From Zoogloea sp041914405 (GTDB lineage: Bacteria; Pseudomonadota; Gammaproteobacteria; Burkholderiales; Rhodocyclaceae): 64,000 nt of DNA. Below the pieces are notes generated by a model. It had not been told where the DNA came from and did not search any database. It saw nothing but the letters and a program-made list of their open reading frames with translations. Location of the stretch: the NCBI RefSeq assembly GCF_041914405.1, contig NZ_JAYSDK010000008.1:62001-126000 (forward strand), given 5' to 3'. Position numbers and translations under genes: made by a program. Positions 26,649 through 34,344 of the stretch are shown here, one piece after another (within the stretch, counting starts at the first letter, position 1; every line of letters begins with the position of its first letter).

Positions 26649-26733
26649 TGGTGCCGACGATGAGACTCGAACTCATACGGCTTTCGCCACTACCCCCTCA
26701 AGATAGCGTGTCTACCAATTTCACCACGTCGGC
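26649..26733 (-). tRNA. tRNA-Leu (anticodon GAG)
   Basis: The 85-base minus-strand sequence folds as a long-variable-arm class II tRNA. The acceptor stem GCCGACG pairs with CGTCGGC, the discriminator is A, and CCA is encoded. The D-arm has the GGTAGACAC element typical of tRNA-Leu. The anticodon stem-loop is CTATC-TTGAGGG-GGTAG, giving GAG, and the T-loop is GTTCGAGTC. It lies between secG and nuoA, behind its own promoter. Confidence 0.95.
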
Positions 26734-26752
26734 TGTTTGTTTGACGCCGGAA

Positions 26753-26781
26753 ATTATAAGGCAATCACCCCCCAGCGCCAA
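26753..26781 (-). promoter_or_regulatory. Sigma-70 promoter of tRNA-Leu(GAG)
   Basis: On the minus strand TTGGCG (26776-26781) and TATAAT (26753-26758) are separated by exactly 17 bases. The start site would be near 26746, about 13 bases before the tRNA 5' end. It is the only good promoter I see upstream of the nuo operon. Confidence 0.75.
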
Positions 26782-26794
26782 GCATTACTTTGAT

Positions 26795-27145
26795 TTATCG
26801 GGGAATGTCCTTGGACTTAGAGTCCTGACTTTCTCCCGCCGCCGGCACCGCAGGGGCAGCAGCCGGAGCAACACCATCCATCACACTCTTTGCTGCAGGC
26901 ACCTTCTGGCCGGCAAGATAGCTAAGACTAAGGCTGGTCACAAAGAACACCGCAGCAAGAATGCCAGTCGTGCGACTCAGAAAATTAGCAGACCCAGACG
27001 ACCCAAAGAGACTTCCGGATGCACCACTGCCAAAAGCGGCCCCCATATCAGCCCCCTTGCCATGCTGCATGAGAACCAGACCAATCACGCCAAGCCCTGC
27101 AAGCACATGCACAACGAGTACCACAGAAAAAAACACACCACTCAT
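26795..27145 (-). CDS. secG: Preprotein translocase subunit SecG
   Basis: A 116-residue inner-membrane subunit of SecYEG with two helices (about residues 4-24 and 58-76). These flank a glycine/serine-rich loop containing VLMQHGKGADMGAAFG and GSLFGSSGS, the signature of SecG. The C-terminal tail is Ala/Pro-rich. A TTG is in frame one codon upstream, but GGAG six bases before the ATG at 27145 supports that start. It follows tpiA by 21 bases on the same transcript. Confidence 0.95.
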   Translation of the reverse strand: MSGVFFSVVLVVHVLAGLGVIGLVLMQHGKGADMGAAFGSGASGSLFGSSGSANFLSRTTGILAAVFFVTSLSLSYLAGQKVPAAKSVMDGVAPAAAPAVPAAGESQDSKSKDIPR

Positions 27146-27166
27146 CAAAATCTCCAGCTAGATAAC

Positions 27167-27925
27167 CTATGCCGCAACCAAAGCCGCCGCACGACAAATT
27201 TCCGAAAAAGCCGCCGCCACCAAGGACGCACCGCCCACCAAACCCCCATCGATGTCGGGCTGAGCAAACAGTGTCGGCGCGCTCTCCGCACTCACACTGC
27301 CGCCGTAGAGAATTCGCACCCCAGCCGCAGCAACGCCCGCAGCCTCCAGTCGCCCCCGAATAAAACGGTGCATGGCCTGAGCCTGATCCGGTGACGCCAC
27401 ACGACCGGTTCCGATTGCCCATACCGGCTCGTAAGCCACCACCAACTCAGCTGCAGCCGCAACACCCAAGGCCTCCACAACACTCGCCACCTGAGCTCCG
27501 ACAACAACTTCAGCCTCACCACACTCACGCTGCGCGAGGGTCTCCCCCACGCACAGGATCGGCTTCAAGCCTGCCGCCAGCGCTGCCCTGAGTTTGGCTG
27601 CCACAACCTCGTCCGTCTCACCAAAAAGGCTACGACGCTCCGAATGCCCAACGATCACCCAGTCACAACCGAGATCCGCGAGCATTGACGGACTCACTTC
27701 ACCGGTATAAGCCCCCGCATCAAAAGCGCTGACGTTCTGTGCGCCGAGCGAAATCCGAGCACCCGCCAATGCTCGCCCGACCTGCTCCAGATACGGGAAA
27801 GGCGGACAAACAGCCACATCAATCCTGCCCCCCACATCCTCTTCCAGCAACCCAGAAAGAAGACCCTCATTCTGGGCACGGCTGCCGTTCATCTTCCAGT
27901 TGCCAACTACGAGCTTTTTCCTCAC
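27167..27925 (-). CDS. tpiA: Triosephosphate isomerase
   Basis: A 252-residue TIM-barrel enzyme interconverting glyceraldehyde 3-phosphate and dihydroxyacetone phosphate. The active-site Lys is in GNWKMNG, the electrophilic His in VIVGHSERR, and the catalytic Glu with loop 6 in AYEPVWAIGTGRVAS; the phosphate grip is ILYGGSV. The frame opens at a GTG at 27934, but the GTG at 27925 gives the typical MRKKLVVGNWKMNGS start and fits better with the promoter, whose start site would be near 27944. It is first in a unit with secG. Confidence 0.95.
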   Translation of the reverse strand: MRKKLVVGNWKMNGSRAQNEGLLSGLLEEDVGGRIDVAVCPPFPYLEQVGRALAGARISLGAQNVSAFDAGAYTGEVSPSMLADLGCDWVIVGHSERRSLFGETDEVVAAKLRAALAAGLKPILCVGETLAQRECGEAEVVVGAQVASVVEALGVAAAAELVVAYEPVWAIGTGRVASPDQAQAMHRFIRGRLEAAGVAAAGVRILYGGSVSAESAPTLFAQPDIDGGLVGGASLVAAAFSEICRAAALVAA

Positions 27926-27950
27926 CTTAGGCACCAGGCTAAATTTTTCG

Positions 27951-27979
27951 ATTCTATCTTCACGACATCAAAACGTCAA
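27951..27979 (-). promoter_or_regulatory. Sigma-70 promoter of tpiA-secG
   Basis: On the minus strand TTGACG (27974-27979) and TAGAAT (27951-27956) are 17 bases apart, each one base off consensus. The -35 element overlaps the T-run of the upstream pst terminator. Confidence 0.78.
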
Positions 27980-28002
27980 AAAGGCCGGCATGTGCCGGCC
28001 TT
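27976..28002 (-). terminator. Intrinsic terminator of the pst operon
   Basis: AAGGCCGGC pairs with GCCGGCCTT within 27981-28002, a 9-10 bp stem with a tiny loop. On the minus strand it is followed by a run of T's (27976-27980) and a second one soon after. It lies 26 bases after the pstB stop. Confidence 0.85.
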
Positions 28003-28028
28003 CCGATCTTACCTTGGCGACGAACTCG

Positions 28029-28868
28029 TCAACCGAAGCGCCCCGTGATGTAGTCCTCGGTTTCCTTACGCTTAGGCTTGATGAAGATCTCATCGGTAAG
28101 GCCAAACTCGACCAGCTCCCCAAGATACATGTAGGCGGTATAGTCAGACACCCGTGCCGCCTGCTGCATGTTGTGGGTCACGATGGCAATCGTGTACTCG
28201 CTCTTCAGTTCGTGCACGAGCTCCTCGACCTTGGCAGTGGAGATCGGGTCGAGAGCCGAGGTCGGCTCATCAAGAAGCAGGACCTCCGGCTTGACCGCAA
28301 CGCCACGCGCAATGCAAAGACGCTGCTGCTGCCCACCGGACAGCGACAGCCCGCTCTGGTTCAGCTTCCCCTTCACCTCATCCCACAGCGCAGCCTTACG
28401 CAAAGCCCACTCAACGCGGTTGTCCATGTCAGCCCGCGAAAGGCTCTCGTAAAGGCGAACACCGAAAGCAATGTTTTCGTAGATCGACATCGGAAACGGC
28501 GTCGGCTTCTGGAACACCATCCCAACCTTGGCTCTCAGTGCATTCACGTCCTGATTAGGATCCAACACATTCTTGCCGTTCAGAAGGATCTCGCCAGTCG
28601 CCCTCTGTCCCGGGTAAAGATCGTACATCCGGTTGAGCGTGCGTAACAGCGTCGACTTACCGCAGCCGGAAGGGCCAATGAAGGCGGTAACCATACCTTC
28701 ATGGATATCCAAATTGATATGCTTCAGCCCCTGGAAGGATCCATAGAAAAAGTCGAGATTACGGATGCGGATTTTCGGAGCTTGCTCCGACCCCGTCGCC
28801 TGCGACATTTGCTCGCCCCGCAACTGCGAGAAAGACATGTCACGCGCGGTTACTGCAGAAGATTGCAT
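28029..28868 (-). CDS. pstB: Phosphate ABC transporter ATP-binding protein
   Basis: A 279-residue ATPase of the high-affinity phosphate importer. Walker A is GPSGCGKST, the Q-loop VGMVFQKPTPFPMSIYENI is the PstB-specific form, the signature is LSGGQQQR, Walker B is VLLLDEPTSALDP, and the switch is THNMQQA. The frame opens further upstream, but AGGAAA precedes the ATG at 28868 by seven bases. It is the last gene of pstSCAB. No phoU follows within the window. Confidence 0.97.
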   Translation of the reverse strand: MQSSAVTARDMSFSQLRGEQMSQATGSEQAPKIRIRNLDFFYGSFQGLKHINLDIHEGMVTAFIGPSGCGKSTLLRTLNRMYDLYPGQRATGEILLNGKNVLDPNQDVNALRAKVGMVFQKPTPFPMSIYENIAFGVRLYESLSRADMDNRVEWALRKAALWDEVKGKLNQSGLSLSGGQQQRLCIARGVAVKPEVLLLDEPTSALDPISTAKVEELVHELKSEYTIAIVTHNMQQAARVSDYTAYMYLGELVEFGLTDEIFIKPKRKETEDYITGRFG

Positions 28869-28878
28869 GATGAATTTC

Positions 28879-29724
28879 CTAGATCTTTTTGCGGAACAAG
28901 GTGCGAACAACGATGTTCAGGCACAGCACCCCAAAAGTAATGATGACCGCACCACCCCAGGCGAGCGAATTCCAGTTTTCATACGGGCTCATAGCAAACT
29001 GGAAGATGACAACCGGAAGGTTGGCCATGGGCGCATTCAGGTCCACGCTGGTGAACTGGTTGTTCAGAGCAGTAAACAGGAGCGGTGCCGTCTCCCCACT
29101 AACCCGCGCCAGAGCCAGGAGAATGCCGGTCAGGACGCCCGCCTTGGCAGCGCGCAGCACCACATGAAGCACCACCTTCCAGCGCGGCGCCCCAAGCGCG
29201 GCCGCTGCCTCGCGGAGACTAGCCGGAACAAGATTGAGCATATTCTCCGTCGTTCTGACCACCACCGGAATTGCAATGAGCGTCAGCGCCAGCGAACCCG
29301 CCCACCCCGAGAAGTGCTGCACCTGCGCTACATACACGGTGTATATGAATACGCCAATCACAATTGAAGGCGCAGACAAAAGAATGTCGTTGATGAAACG
29401 GGTGGCAGGCGCCAGCCAGCCTTTACGGCCGTATTCGGACAGATAAATGCCCGCCAGAATACCAATCGGCGTGGCAATGAATGTAGCGGCACCAACCATC
29501 ATCACACTGCCAATAATGGCATTGGAAAGCCCCCCTTCGGAGCCCGGAGCAGGCGTAGGCTGGACAAACAAGCTCAAGCTCAGCGCACCAACCCCCTTGT
29601 AGAGCAGCACGATGAGAATCCAGGCGAGAAAGCCCATTCCGATGCCCATCGCCAGCATCGAGAGAACCAACGCAATCCGGTTTGTACGCGCGCGCTTCCG
29701 ATAAAGAGCGGACGAATCAATCAT
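28879..29724 (-). CDS. pstA: Phosphate ABC transporter permease
   Basis: A 281-residue integral membrane permease with six helices. The cytoplasmic coupling loop is ASLREAAAALGAPRWKVVLHVV, the EAA motif that contacts PstB. It partners with PstC to form the phosphate channel. Its ATG overlaps the pstC stop by one base (TGATG), so translation is coupled; pstB begins ten bases after its end. Confidence 0.97.
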   Translation of the reverse strand: MIDSSALYRKRARTNRIALVLSMLAMGIGMGFLAWILIVLLYKGVGALSLSLFVQPTPAPGSEGGLSNAIIGSVMMVGAATFIATPIGILAGIYLSEYGRKGWLAPATRFINDILLSAPSIVIGVFIYTVYVAQVQHFSGWAGSLALTLIAIPVVVRTTENMLNLVPASLREAAAALGAPRWKVVLHVVLRAAKAGVLTGILLALARVSGETAPLLFTALNNQFTSVDLNAPMANLPVVIFQFAMSPYENWNSLAWGGAVIITFGVLCLNIVVRTLFRKKI

Positions 29725-30770
29725 CAGGTTTTCTCCCCTTCCATGCGACCAAGACGCATCAGAAGCAGCTTCGAGAGCGCCAGCACGACAAAAGTCACGA
29801 AGAACAAAATGAGCCCTAGCTCAATCAGCGAAGCAACGTGCAGATCCGATGCAGCCTCGGCAAACTCGTTGGCCAGCGTAGAGGCGATGCTATTGCCAGC
29901 CTCATACAGTGATGGACTGATACGGTGGGCATTGCCAATCACAAAGGTGACTGCCATCGTCTCACCCAGTGCGCGCCCCAGGCCAAGCATCACCCCGCCA
30001 ATTACACCTACACGCGTGTATGGCAACACGACGTTCCAGACAACCTCCCAGGTCGTGGCCCCAAGGCCGTAGGCCGACTCCTTGAGAATCCCGGGCACGA
30101 CTTCGAACACATCCCGCATAACAGATGCAATGAAGGGGATAACCATCACGGCCAGAATCAAACCAGCCGAGAGGATACCGATACCGTTCTGCGGCCCCTG
30201 AAACAAGCTCCCCACAAAAGGGATATTACCGAGCGTCATAGACAGCGCCGGCTGGACATAATCAGCAAACAGAGGCGCAAAGACAAACAATCCCCACATG
30301 CCGTAGATGATGCTCGGGACAGCCGCCAGCAACTCGACGGCAATGCCCAGCGGGCTACGCAAGGCAGGCGGACACAGCTCAGTCAGAAACACCGCGATTC
30401 CAAAGCTAACGGGAATGGCAACAACCAGCGCGATAATGGAGGTGCTAAGGGTTCCATATACGGAAATGAGGCCACCAAACTTGTCGGTAACCGGATTCCA
30501 CTCCGAACTGAACGGAAAACCGAAACCGAATTCCTTGATTGCTGGCCATGCGCCATAAAGCAAAGAGCCGAGAATTGCCGCCAGAATTGCCAGAACGGAG
30601 AACGCAAAGAAACGCGTGGTCTGATGGAACAACGCATCCTGGAAACGCTGGGCACGCATGCGATCCTTCGGCGGCTCGGGTTGCTTTACACCCGACACGG
30701 ATTCAGCAAGACCGGCAACACCGCCGGCCGCCGCACCGCCGGCGCCTAACACAGAACTATTGGAAGACAT
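29724..30770 (-). CDS. pstC: Phosphate ABC transporter permease
   Basis: A 348-residue permease. It has an extended N-terminal cytoplasmic segment of about 45 residues (Gly/Ala-rich, then KQPEPPKDRMRAQRF) before the first helix, then the usual six helices. The EAA coupling loop is GILKESAYGLGATTWEVVWNVV. A GWGLFVFAPL-like segment (seen as GMWGLFVFAPLF) precedes it. It overlaps pstA by one base and is separated from pstS by an 87-base gap that contains a terminator-like hairpin. Confidence 0.97.
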   Translation of the reverse strand: MSSNSSVLGAGGAAAGGVAGLAESVSGVKQPEPPKDRMRAQRFQDALFHQTTRFFAFSVLAILAAILGSLLYGAWPAIKEFGFGFPFSSEWNPVTDKFGGLISVYGTLSTSIIALVVAIPVSFGIAVFLTELCPPALRSPLGIAVELLAAVPSIIYGMWGLFVFAPLFADYVQPALSMTLGNIPFVGSLFQGPQNGIGILSAGLILAVMVIPFIASVMRDVFEVVPGILKESAYGLGATTWEVVWNVVLPYTRVGVIGGVMLGLGRALGETMAVTFVIGNAHRISPSLYEAGNSIASTLANEFAEAASDLHVASLIELGLILFFVTFVVLALSKLLLMRLGRMEGEKT

Positions 30771-30796
30771 TGCAGCTTACCGTTTTAAATCTAGCA

Positions 30797-30840
30797 AACA
30801 AAACGGATGGACGAGCGGCGGCTCCGCCCCTCATCCATCC
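30797..30840 (-). terminator. Intercistronic terminator/attenuator between pstS and pstC
   Basis: GGATGGA (30805-30811) pairs with TCCATCC (30834-30840), with further GC-rich pairing inside (GGCGG with CCGCC). On the minus strand it is followed by TTTTGTTTG. It should make most transcripts stop after pstS, giving excess binding protein over the membrane complex. Confidence 0.7.
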
Positions 30841-30857
30841 CGTCTAATTGGAACTGC

Positions 30858-31895
30858 TTACTTCCAAACCGGGTGACCCGAAGCATCCTTCAGGTTCGCA
30901 CGCCACGCAGCATCGATCTGCTTGACGAGGGCGGCAGGCAATGCCACGTAATCCAACTCCTCGGCAGTCTTCTGGCCGCTCTTGAAAGCCCAGTCAAAGA
31001 ACTTCAGTACTTCAGCACCCTTGGCCGCATCTGCCTGCACCTTATGCATCAGCACAAAGCTCGCACCAGTGATCGGCCAGCTGGTCTTGCCAGGCTGCTC
31101 GGTCAGGATCTCACCAAAACCCGGAACCTTGCTCCACTCGGCATACGCAGCGGCAGCCTGGAAGGTCAGGTCATCCGGCTGCACATACTCGCCTGCCTTG
31201 TTCTTGAGGGACAGGTGGATCATCTTGTTCTTCTTGGCGTAGGCGTATTCCACGTAGCCGATACCGCCCTTGATGCGCTGAACATAGGAAGCCACACCTT
31301 CATTGCCCTTGCCGCCAACACCTTCCGGCCACTGGACAGCAGTACCCATTCCAACCTTATCCTTCCACTCCACACTCACCTTGGAAAGGTAGTTGGTGAA
31401 AAGGAAGGTGGTACCAGAGCCATCGGCGCGACGAACCACGGTGATGTTTTCGTCCGGCAGCTTTACGCCGGCATTAAGGGCGACGATCGCCGGGTCGTTC
31501 CACTTCTTGACCTTGCCGAGGTAGATATCGGCAAGCAGCGCTCCCGTCATCTTCATGCTGCCAGGTGCGACACCATCCAGATTAACAACGGGAACAACAC
31601 CGCCGATGACAGCCGGAAACTGCACCAGCCCATCCTTCTCAAGCTCTTCCGCCTTAAGCGGCATGTCCGAAGCACCGAAATCAACCGTCTTGGCTTTGAT
31701 CTGCTTGATGCCACCGCCAGAGCCAATGGACTGGTAGTTCAGACCGACACTTGTCTTAGCCTTATAGGCCTCAGCCCACTTGGAATAGATGGGGTATGGA
31801 AAAGTGGCGCCAGCACCGGTGATATCGGCGGCCTGAACGACGGCGGCACCCCCCAGAGCGACAACGAACGAACAGGCACGAACGAAACCTTGCAT
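30858..31895 (-). CDS. pstS: Periplasmic phosphate-binding protein
   Basis: A 345-residue exported binding protein of the PstSCAB importer. The signal peptide is about 22 residues (FVRACSFVVALGGAAVVQA, then cleavage before ADITGAG). Phosphate-contact segments are ITGAGATFPYPIYSKW, SIGSGGGIKQI, FGASDMPL, and VRRADGSGTTFLFTNYLSKVS (shown in part). The frame continues upstream, but GGAG six bases before the ATG at 31895 and the signal-peptide length support this start. It is expressed from a PhoB-type promoter. Confidence 0.97.
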   Translation of the reverse strand: MQGFVRACSFVVALGGAAVVQAADITGAGATFPYPIYSKWAEAYKAKTSVGLNYQSIGSGGGIKQIKAKTVDFGASDMPLKAEELEKDGLVQFPAVIGGVVPVVNLDGVAPGSMKMTGALLADIYLGKVKKWNDPAIVALNAGVKLPDENITVVRRADGSGTTFLFTNYLSKVSVEWKDKVGMGTAVQWPEGVGGKGNEGVASYVQRIKGGIGYVEYAYAKKNKMIHLSLKNKAGEYVQPDDLTFQAAAAYAEWSKVPGFGEILTEQPGKTSWPITGASFVLMHKVQADAAKGAEVLKFFDWAFKSGQKTAEELDYVALPAALVKQIDAAWRANLKDASGHPVWK

Positions 31896-31988
31896 GAAAT
31901 TCTCCATCGTAGAGACGAACTGCGAAACAGCTGGATATACACAAACCAACCACACCAAAAGCACACATGCACTCTCGGGACAGATCGA

Positions 31989-32022
31989 ATTCTACGATTG
32001 GAAAATTTCAGATTTGTGACAT
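31989..32022 (-). promoter_or_regulatory. PhoB box and -10 of the pstS promoter
   Basis: On the minus strand ATGTCACAAATCTGAAAT (32005-32022) matches the 18-base Pho box (CTGTCATAWAWCTGTCAY) at 14 positions. Exactly 10 bases downstream lies TAGAAT (31989-31994), the spacing expected when the Pho box replaces the -35. This implies induction by PhoB under phosphate limitation. The box begins 17 bases after the glmM stop. Confidence 0.8.
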
Positions 32023-32043
32023 GTTGCGATGCAGCATGTCACA
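32015..32043. repeat. Near-perfect 13-bp palindrome overlapping the glmM stop and the Pho box
   Basis: TGTGACATGTTGC (32015-32027) pairs with GCAGCATGTCACA (32031-32043) with one G-T wobble and a 3-base loop. It covers the glmM stop codon and the first half of the Pho box. No T-run follows on the minus strand. It could be a terminator of glmM, an operator, or an mRNA 3' structure. Confidence 0.7.
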
Positions 32044-33391
32044 TTGCCGCACTGCGCACGACCTCCGCCAATCCGTGAGCGATACGATCGACGACCGTCG
32101 CATCACTACCCTCGACCATGACCCGCAACAACGGCTCCGTTCCCGATGGCCTCAGAAGCACGCGGCCCTGCGACCCAAGTTCACGGGTCGCTATGTCGAC
32201 AGCAAGCCTGATTTCGTCGGACTCCGTCCAGACAAACCCCGGATTGATGCGGACGTTGATGAGTCGCTGCGGATAGAACTCCAGATCAGCGCACATCTCC
32301 TTCAGCGACACCGCTTGCTGGCGAAGCGCTGCCAGCACTTGAAGCCCAGCGATGATTCCATCACCGGTCGTGTGCCGGTCCAGGCAGATGATGTGCCCGG
32401 AATTTTCCCCGCCAATGCGCCAGCCCTTCTCGTGCATCAGTTCAAGCACATATCGATCGCCAACCTTGGCACGGGCGAAAGGCAAGCCCAGCCTGCCAAT
32501 CGCATGCTCGAAACCTAGATTGCTCATCAAGGTACCGACGACCCCGCCACGAACGCCAGCCTGACAAGCGGCCTTGGCGATGACGTAGAGCAACTTGTCT
32601 CCGTCGTAGATATTGCCTTCGGCATCCGCCATCACAATACGGTCACCGTCCCCATCGAGGGAGATCCCGAGATCAGCGCCGCTCTTGAGCACGGCATCGC
32701 GGATACTGGCAGGCGCTGTCGCACCCACACCGTCATTGATATTGGTGCCATTAGGCTCCACACCAACCAATACAGTTTCAGCCCCCAGCTCATGGAAGAC
32801 CTTCGGCGCAACCATGTATGCAGCCCCATGCGCACAATCCAGCGCAATCTTCAGGCCTCGCAAGTCCAGCTCATTGGGGAATGTATTCTTGCAGAACTCG
32901 ACATAACGCCCTCTTGCGTCGTCGATTCGGCGCGCCTTGCCCAAAAACGCAGAGGGTTCACACCCCATCGGTTCGTCAAGACGCGCTTCGATCTCCAACT
33001 CCACGGCATCCGGCAGCTTGGTGCCCGCGGCACTGAAGAACTTGATGCCGTTATCTTCGAATGGATTGTGAGATGCTGAAATCACCACGCCCACCTGGAG
33101 GCGTAGCGCACGGGTCAGATAGGCAATCGCCGGCGTCGGCAAGGGGCCTGCCAGATAGACGTCCACACCAGCCGCGGAAAAGCCGGCCTCCAGAGCCGAC
33201 TCCAGCATGTACCCCGAAATGCGGGTGTCCTTGCCAATGATCACGGCAGGACGCTCTCCCTGACGCAACTGCTCGTGCGCAACCAATGTCTTGCCGGCAG
33301 CATATCCAAGCCGCAGACAGAAATCCGGTGTAATCGGCAGTTCGCCGACACGACCGCGCACGCCATCCGTTCCAAAATAACGTCGAGACAT
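32039..33391 (-). CDS. glmM: Phosphoglucosamine mutase
   Basis: A 450-residue alpha-D-phosphohexomutase that converts glucosamine 6-phosphate to glucosamine 1-phosphate for peptidoglycan and LPS precursors. It has the N-terminal FGTDGVRG, the phosphoserine loop SASHNPFEDNGIKF (S107), the metal loop DGDGDR and the sugar-specificity loop GGENSGH, then RPSGTEPLLRVMVEG at the phosphate-binding end. It is a full-length protein. It follows folP by 64 bases, as in the widespread ftsH-folP-glmM arrangement. Confidence 0.97.
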   Translation of the reverse strand: MSRRYFGTDGVRGRVGELPITPDFCLRLGYAAGKTLVAHEQLRQGERPAVIIGKDTRISGYMLESALEAGFSAAGVDVYLAGPLPTPAIAYLTRALRLQVGVVISASHNPFEDNGIKFFSAAGTKLPDAVELEIEARLDEPMGCEPSAFLGKARRIDDARGRYVEFCKNTFPNELDLRGLKIALDCAHGAAYMVAPKVFHELGAETVLVGVEPNGTNINDGVGATAPASIRDAVLKSGADLGISLDGDGDRIVMADAEGNIYDGDKLLYVIAKAACQAGVRGGVVGTLMSNLGFEHAIGRLGLPFARAKVGDRYVLELMHEKGWRIGGENSGHIICLDRHTTGDGIIAGLQVLAALRQQAVSLKEMCADLEFYPQRLINVRINPGFVWTESDEIRLAVDIATRELGSQGRVLLRPSGTEPLLRVMVEGSDATVVDRIAHGLAEVVRSAAM

Positions 33392-33455
33392 CGCTCCCCC
33401 GTTTGTACCTGATCACAAAGGCGTTAATGGTGCTTCGCCCGCATGCGCTAGGCAA

Positions 33456-34277
33456 TCAGCGAAGTCGATCCCACAAACGCAAGACATCACGCGTGGCCCC
33501 CACATCATGCGTTCGCACAATTCTGGCGCCGTTCTGCACCGCCACTAGGGCTGCGGCAGCACCAATGACTAATCTATCCCCCACCGGCCGGCCGCTGATC
33601 TCTCCCAGCATGGTTTTGCGGGACATTCCGACGAGAAGCGGGAATCCATCATCCCTCAACAGCGCCAAAGCCTTAAGCAAGGCCACATTGTGAGCGAGCG
33701 TCTTCCCAAAGCCAAAACCCGGATCCACGACGATCCGCTCCACAGCAACTCCCGCCTTCCGCAGTACGCCAACCCGTTGATCCAGAAAAGACCGCACGTC
33801 CTGCAGGACGTCGCCATAAGACGGCGAAACTTGCATTGTGCCCGGCTCTCCCTGCATGTGCATCACACACAGGGCAACCTTGCTGTCCTTCACCGCCTCC
33901 AGCGCACCGGGAGCCCTAAACGCGGCGATGTCGTTGATCATGTCCGCACCGGCGGCGATGGACTCACGCATCACCGCAGACTTCACCGTATCTACAGAGA
34001 TTGGTAGACCTAGAGGCACAAGAGCTTCGACAACCGGCAGCACGCGATCCAACTCTTCTTGCTCAGAGACGGACTGCGCCCCCGGACGTGATGACTCGCC
34101 ACCAATATCAAGAAAATCGGCGCCTTCGGCAACAGCCTGCTCGGCAGCCCGCAGTGCTGCATCCCGGCTCAAGTAGCCAGGCCCTGAAAAGGAGTCGGGC
34201 GTCACATTGATGATCGCCATGATCCGCGGTTCGTCGAGGTCCACTTCGAACCGGCCGCAAACGAGTACTGAAGACAT
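33456..34277 (-). CDS. folP: Dihydropteroate synthase
   Basis: A 273-residue TIM-barrel enzyme of folate synthesis that joins p-aminobenzoate to dihydropterin pyrophosphate. It has the signature blocks IMAIINVTPDSFSGPG, FLDIGGESSRPGA, ISVDTVKSAVMR, MINDIAA and the DPGFGFGKT and GMSRKT loops that bind pterin and phosphate. It starts 13 bases after the hairpin of the ftsH terminator, so it may have its own promoter or depend on read-through. Confidence 0.97.
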   Translation of the reverse strand: MSSVLVCGRFEVDLDEPRIMAIINVTPDSFSGPGYLSRDAALRAAEQAVAEGADFLDIGGESSRPGAQSVSEQEELDRVLPVVEALVPLGLPISVDTVKSAVMRESIAAGADMINDIAAFRAPGALEAVKDSKVALCVMHMQGEPGTMQVSPSYGDVLQDVRSFLDQRVGVLRKAGVAVERIVVDPGFGFGKTLAHNVALLKALALLRDDGFPLLVGMSRKTMLGEISGRPVGDRLVIGAAAALVAVQNGARIVRTHDVGATRDVLRLWDRLR

Positions 34278-34290
34278 ATCTTCTCTTTAA

Positions 34291-34320
34291 ATAAAAGGGC
34301 CGGCTCACAAGAGCCGGCCC
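34291..34320 (-). terminator. Intrinsic terminator after ftsH
   Basis: GGGCCGGCTC (34297-34306) pairs perfectly with GAGCCGGCCC (34311-34320) across a 4-base loop. On the minus strand it is followed by TTTTATTT. It separates ftsH from folP. Confidence 0.88.
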
Positions 34321-34344
34321 GCAATCAAACCGGAAACCTGAAAC

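Noticed and set aside
32015..32043. TGTGA...TCACA as a CRP/FNR-type site
   Set aside because: The half-sites are separated by 19 bases instead of 6, so the spacing does not fit; kept only as a palindrome.
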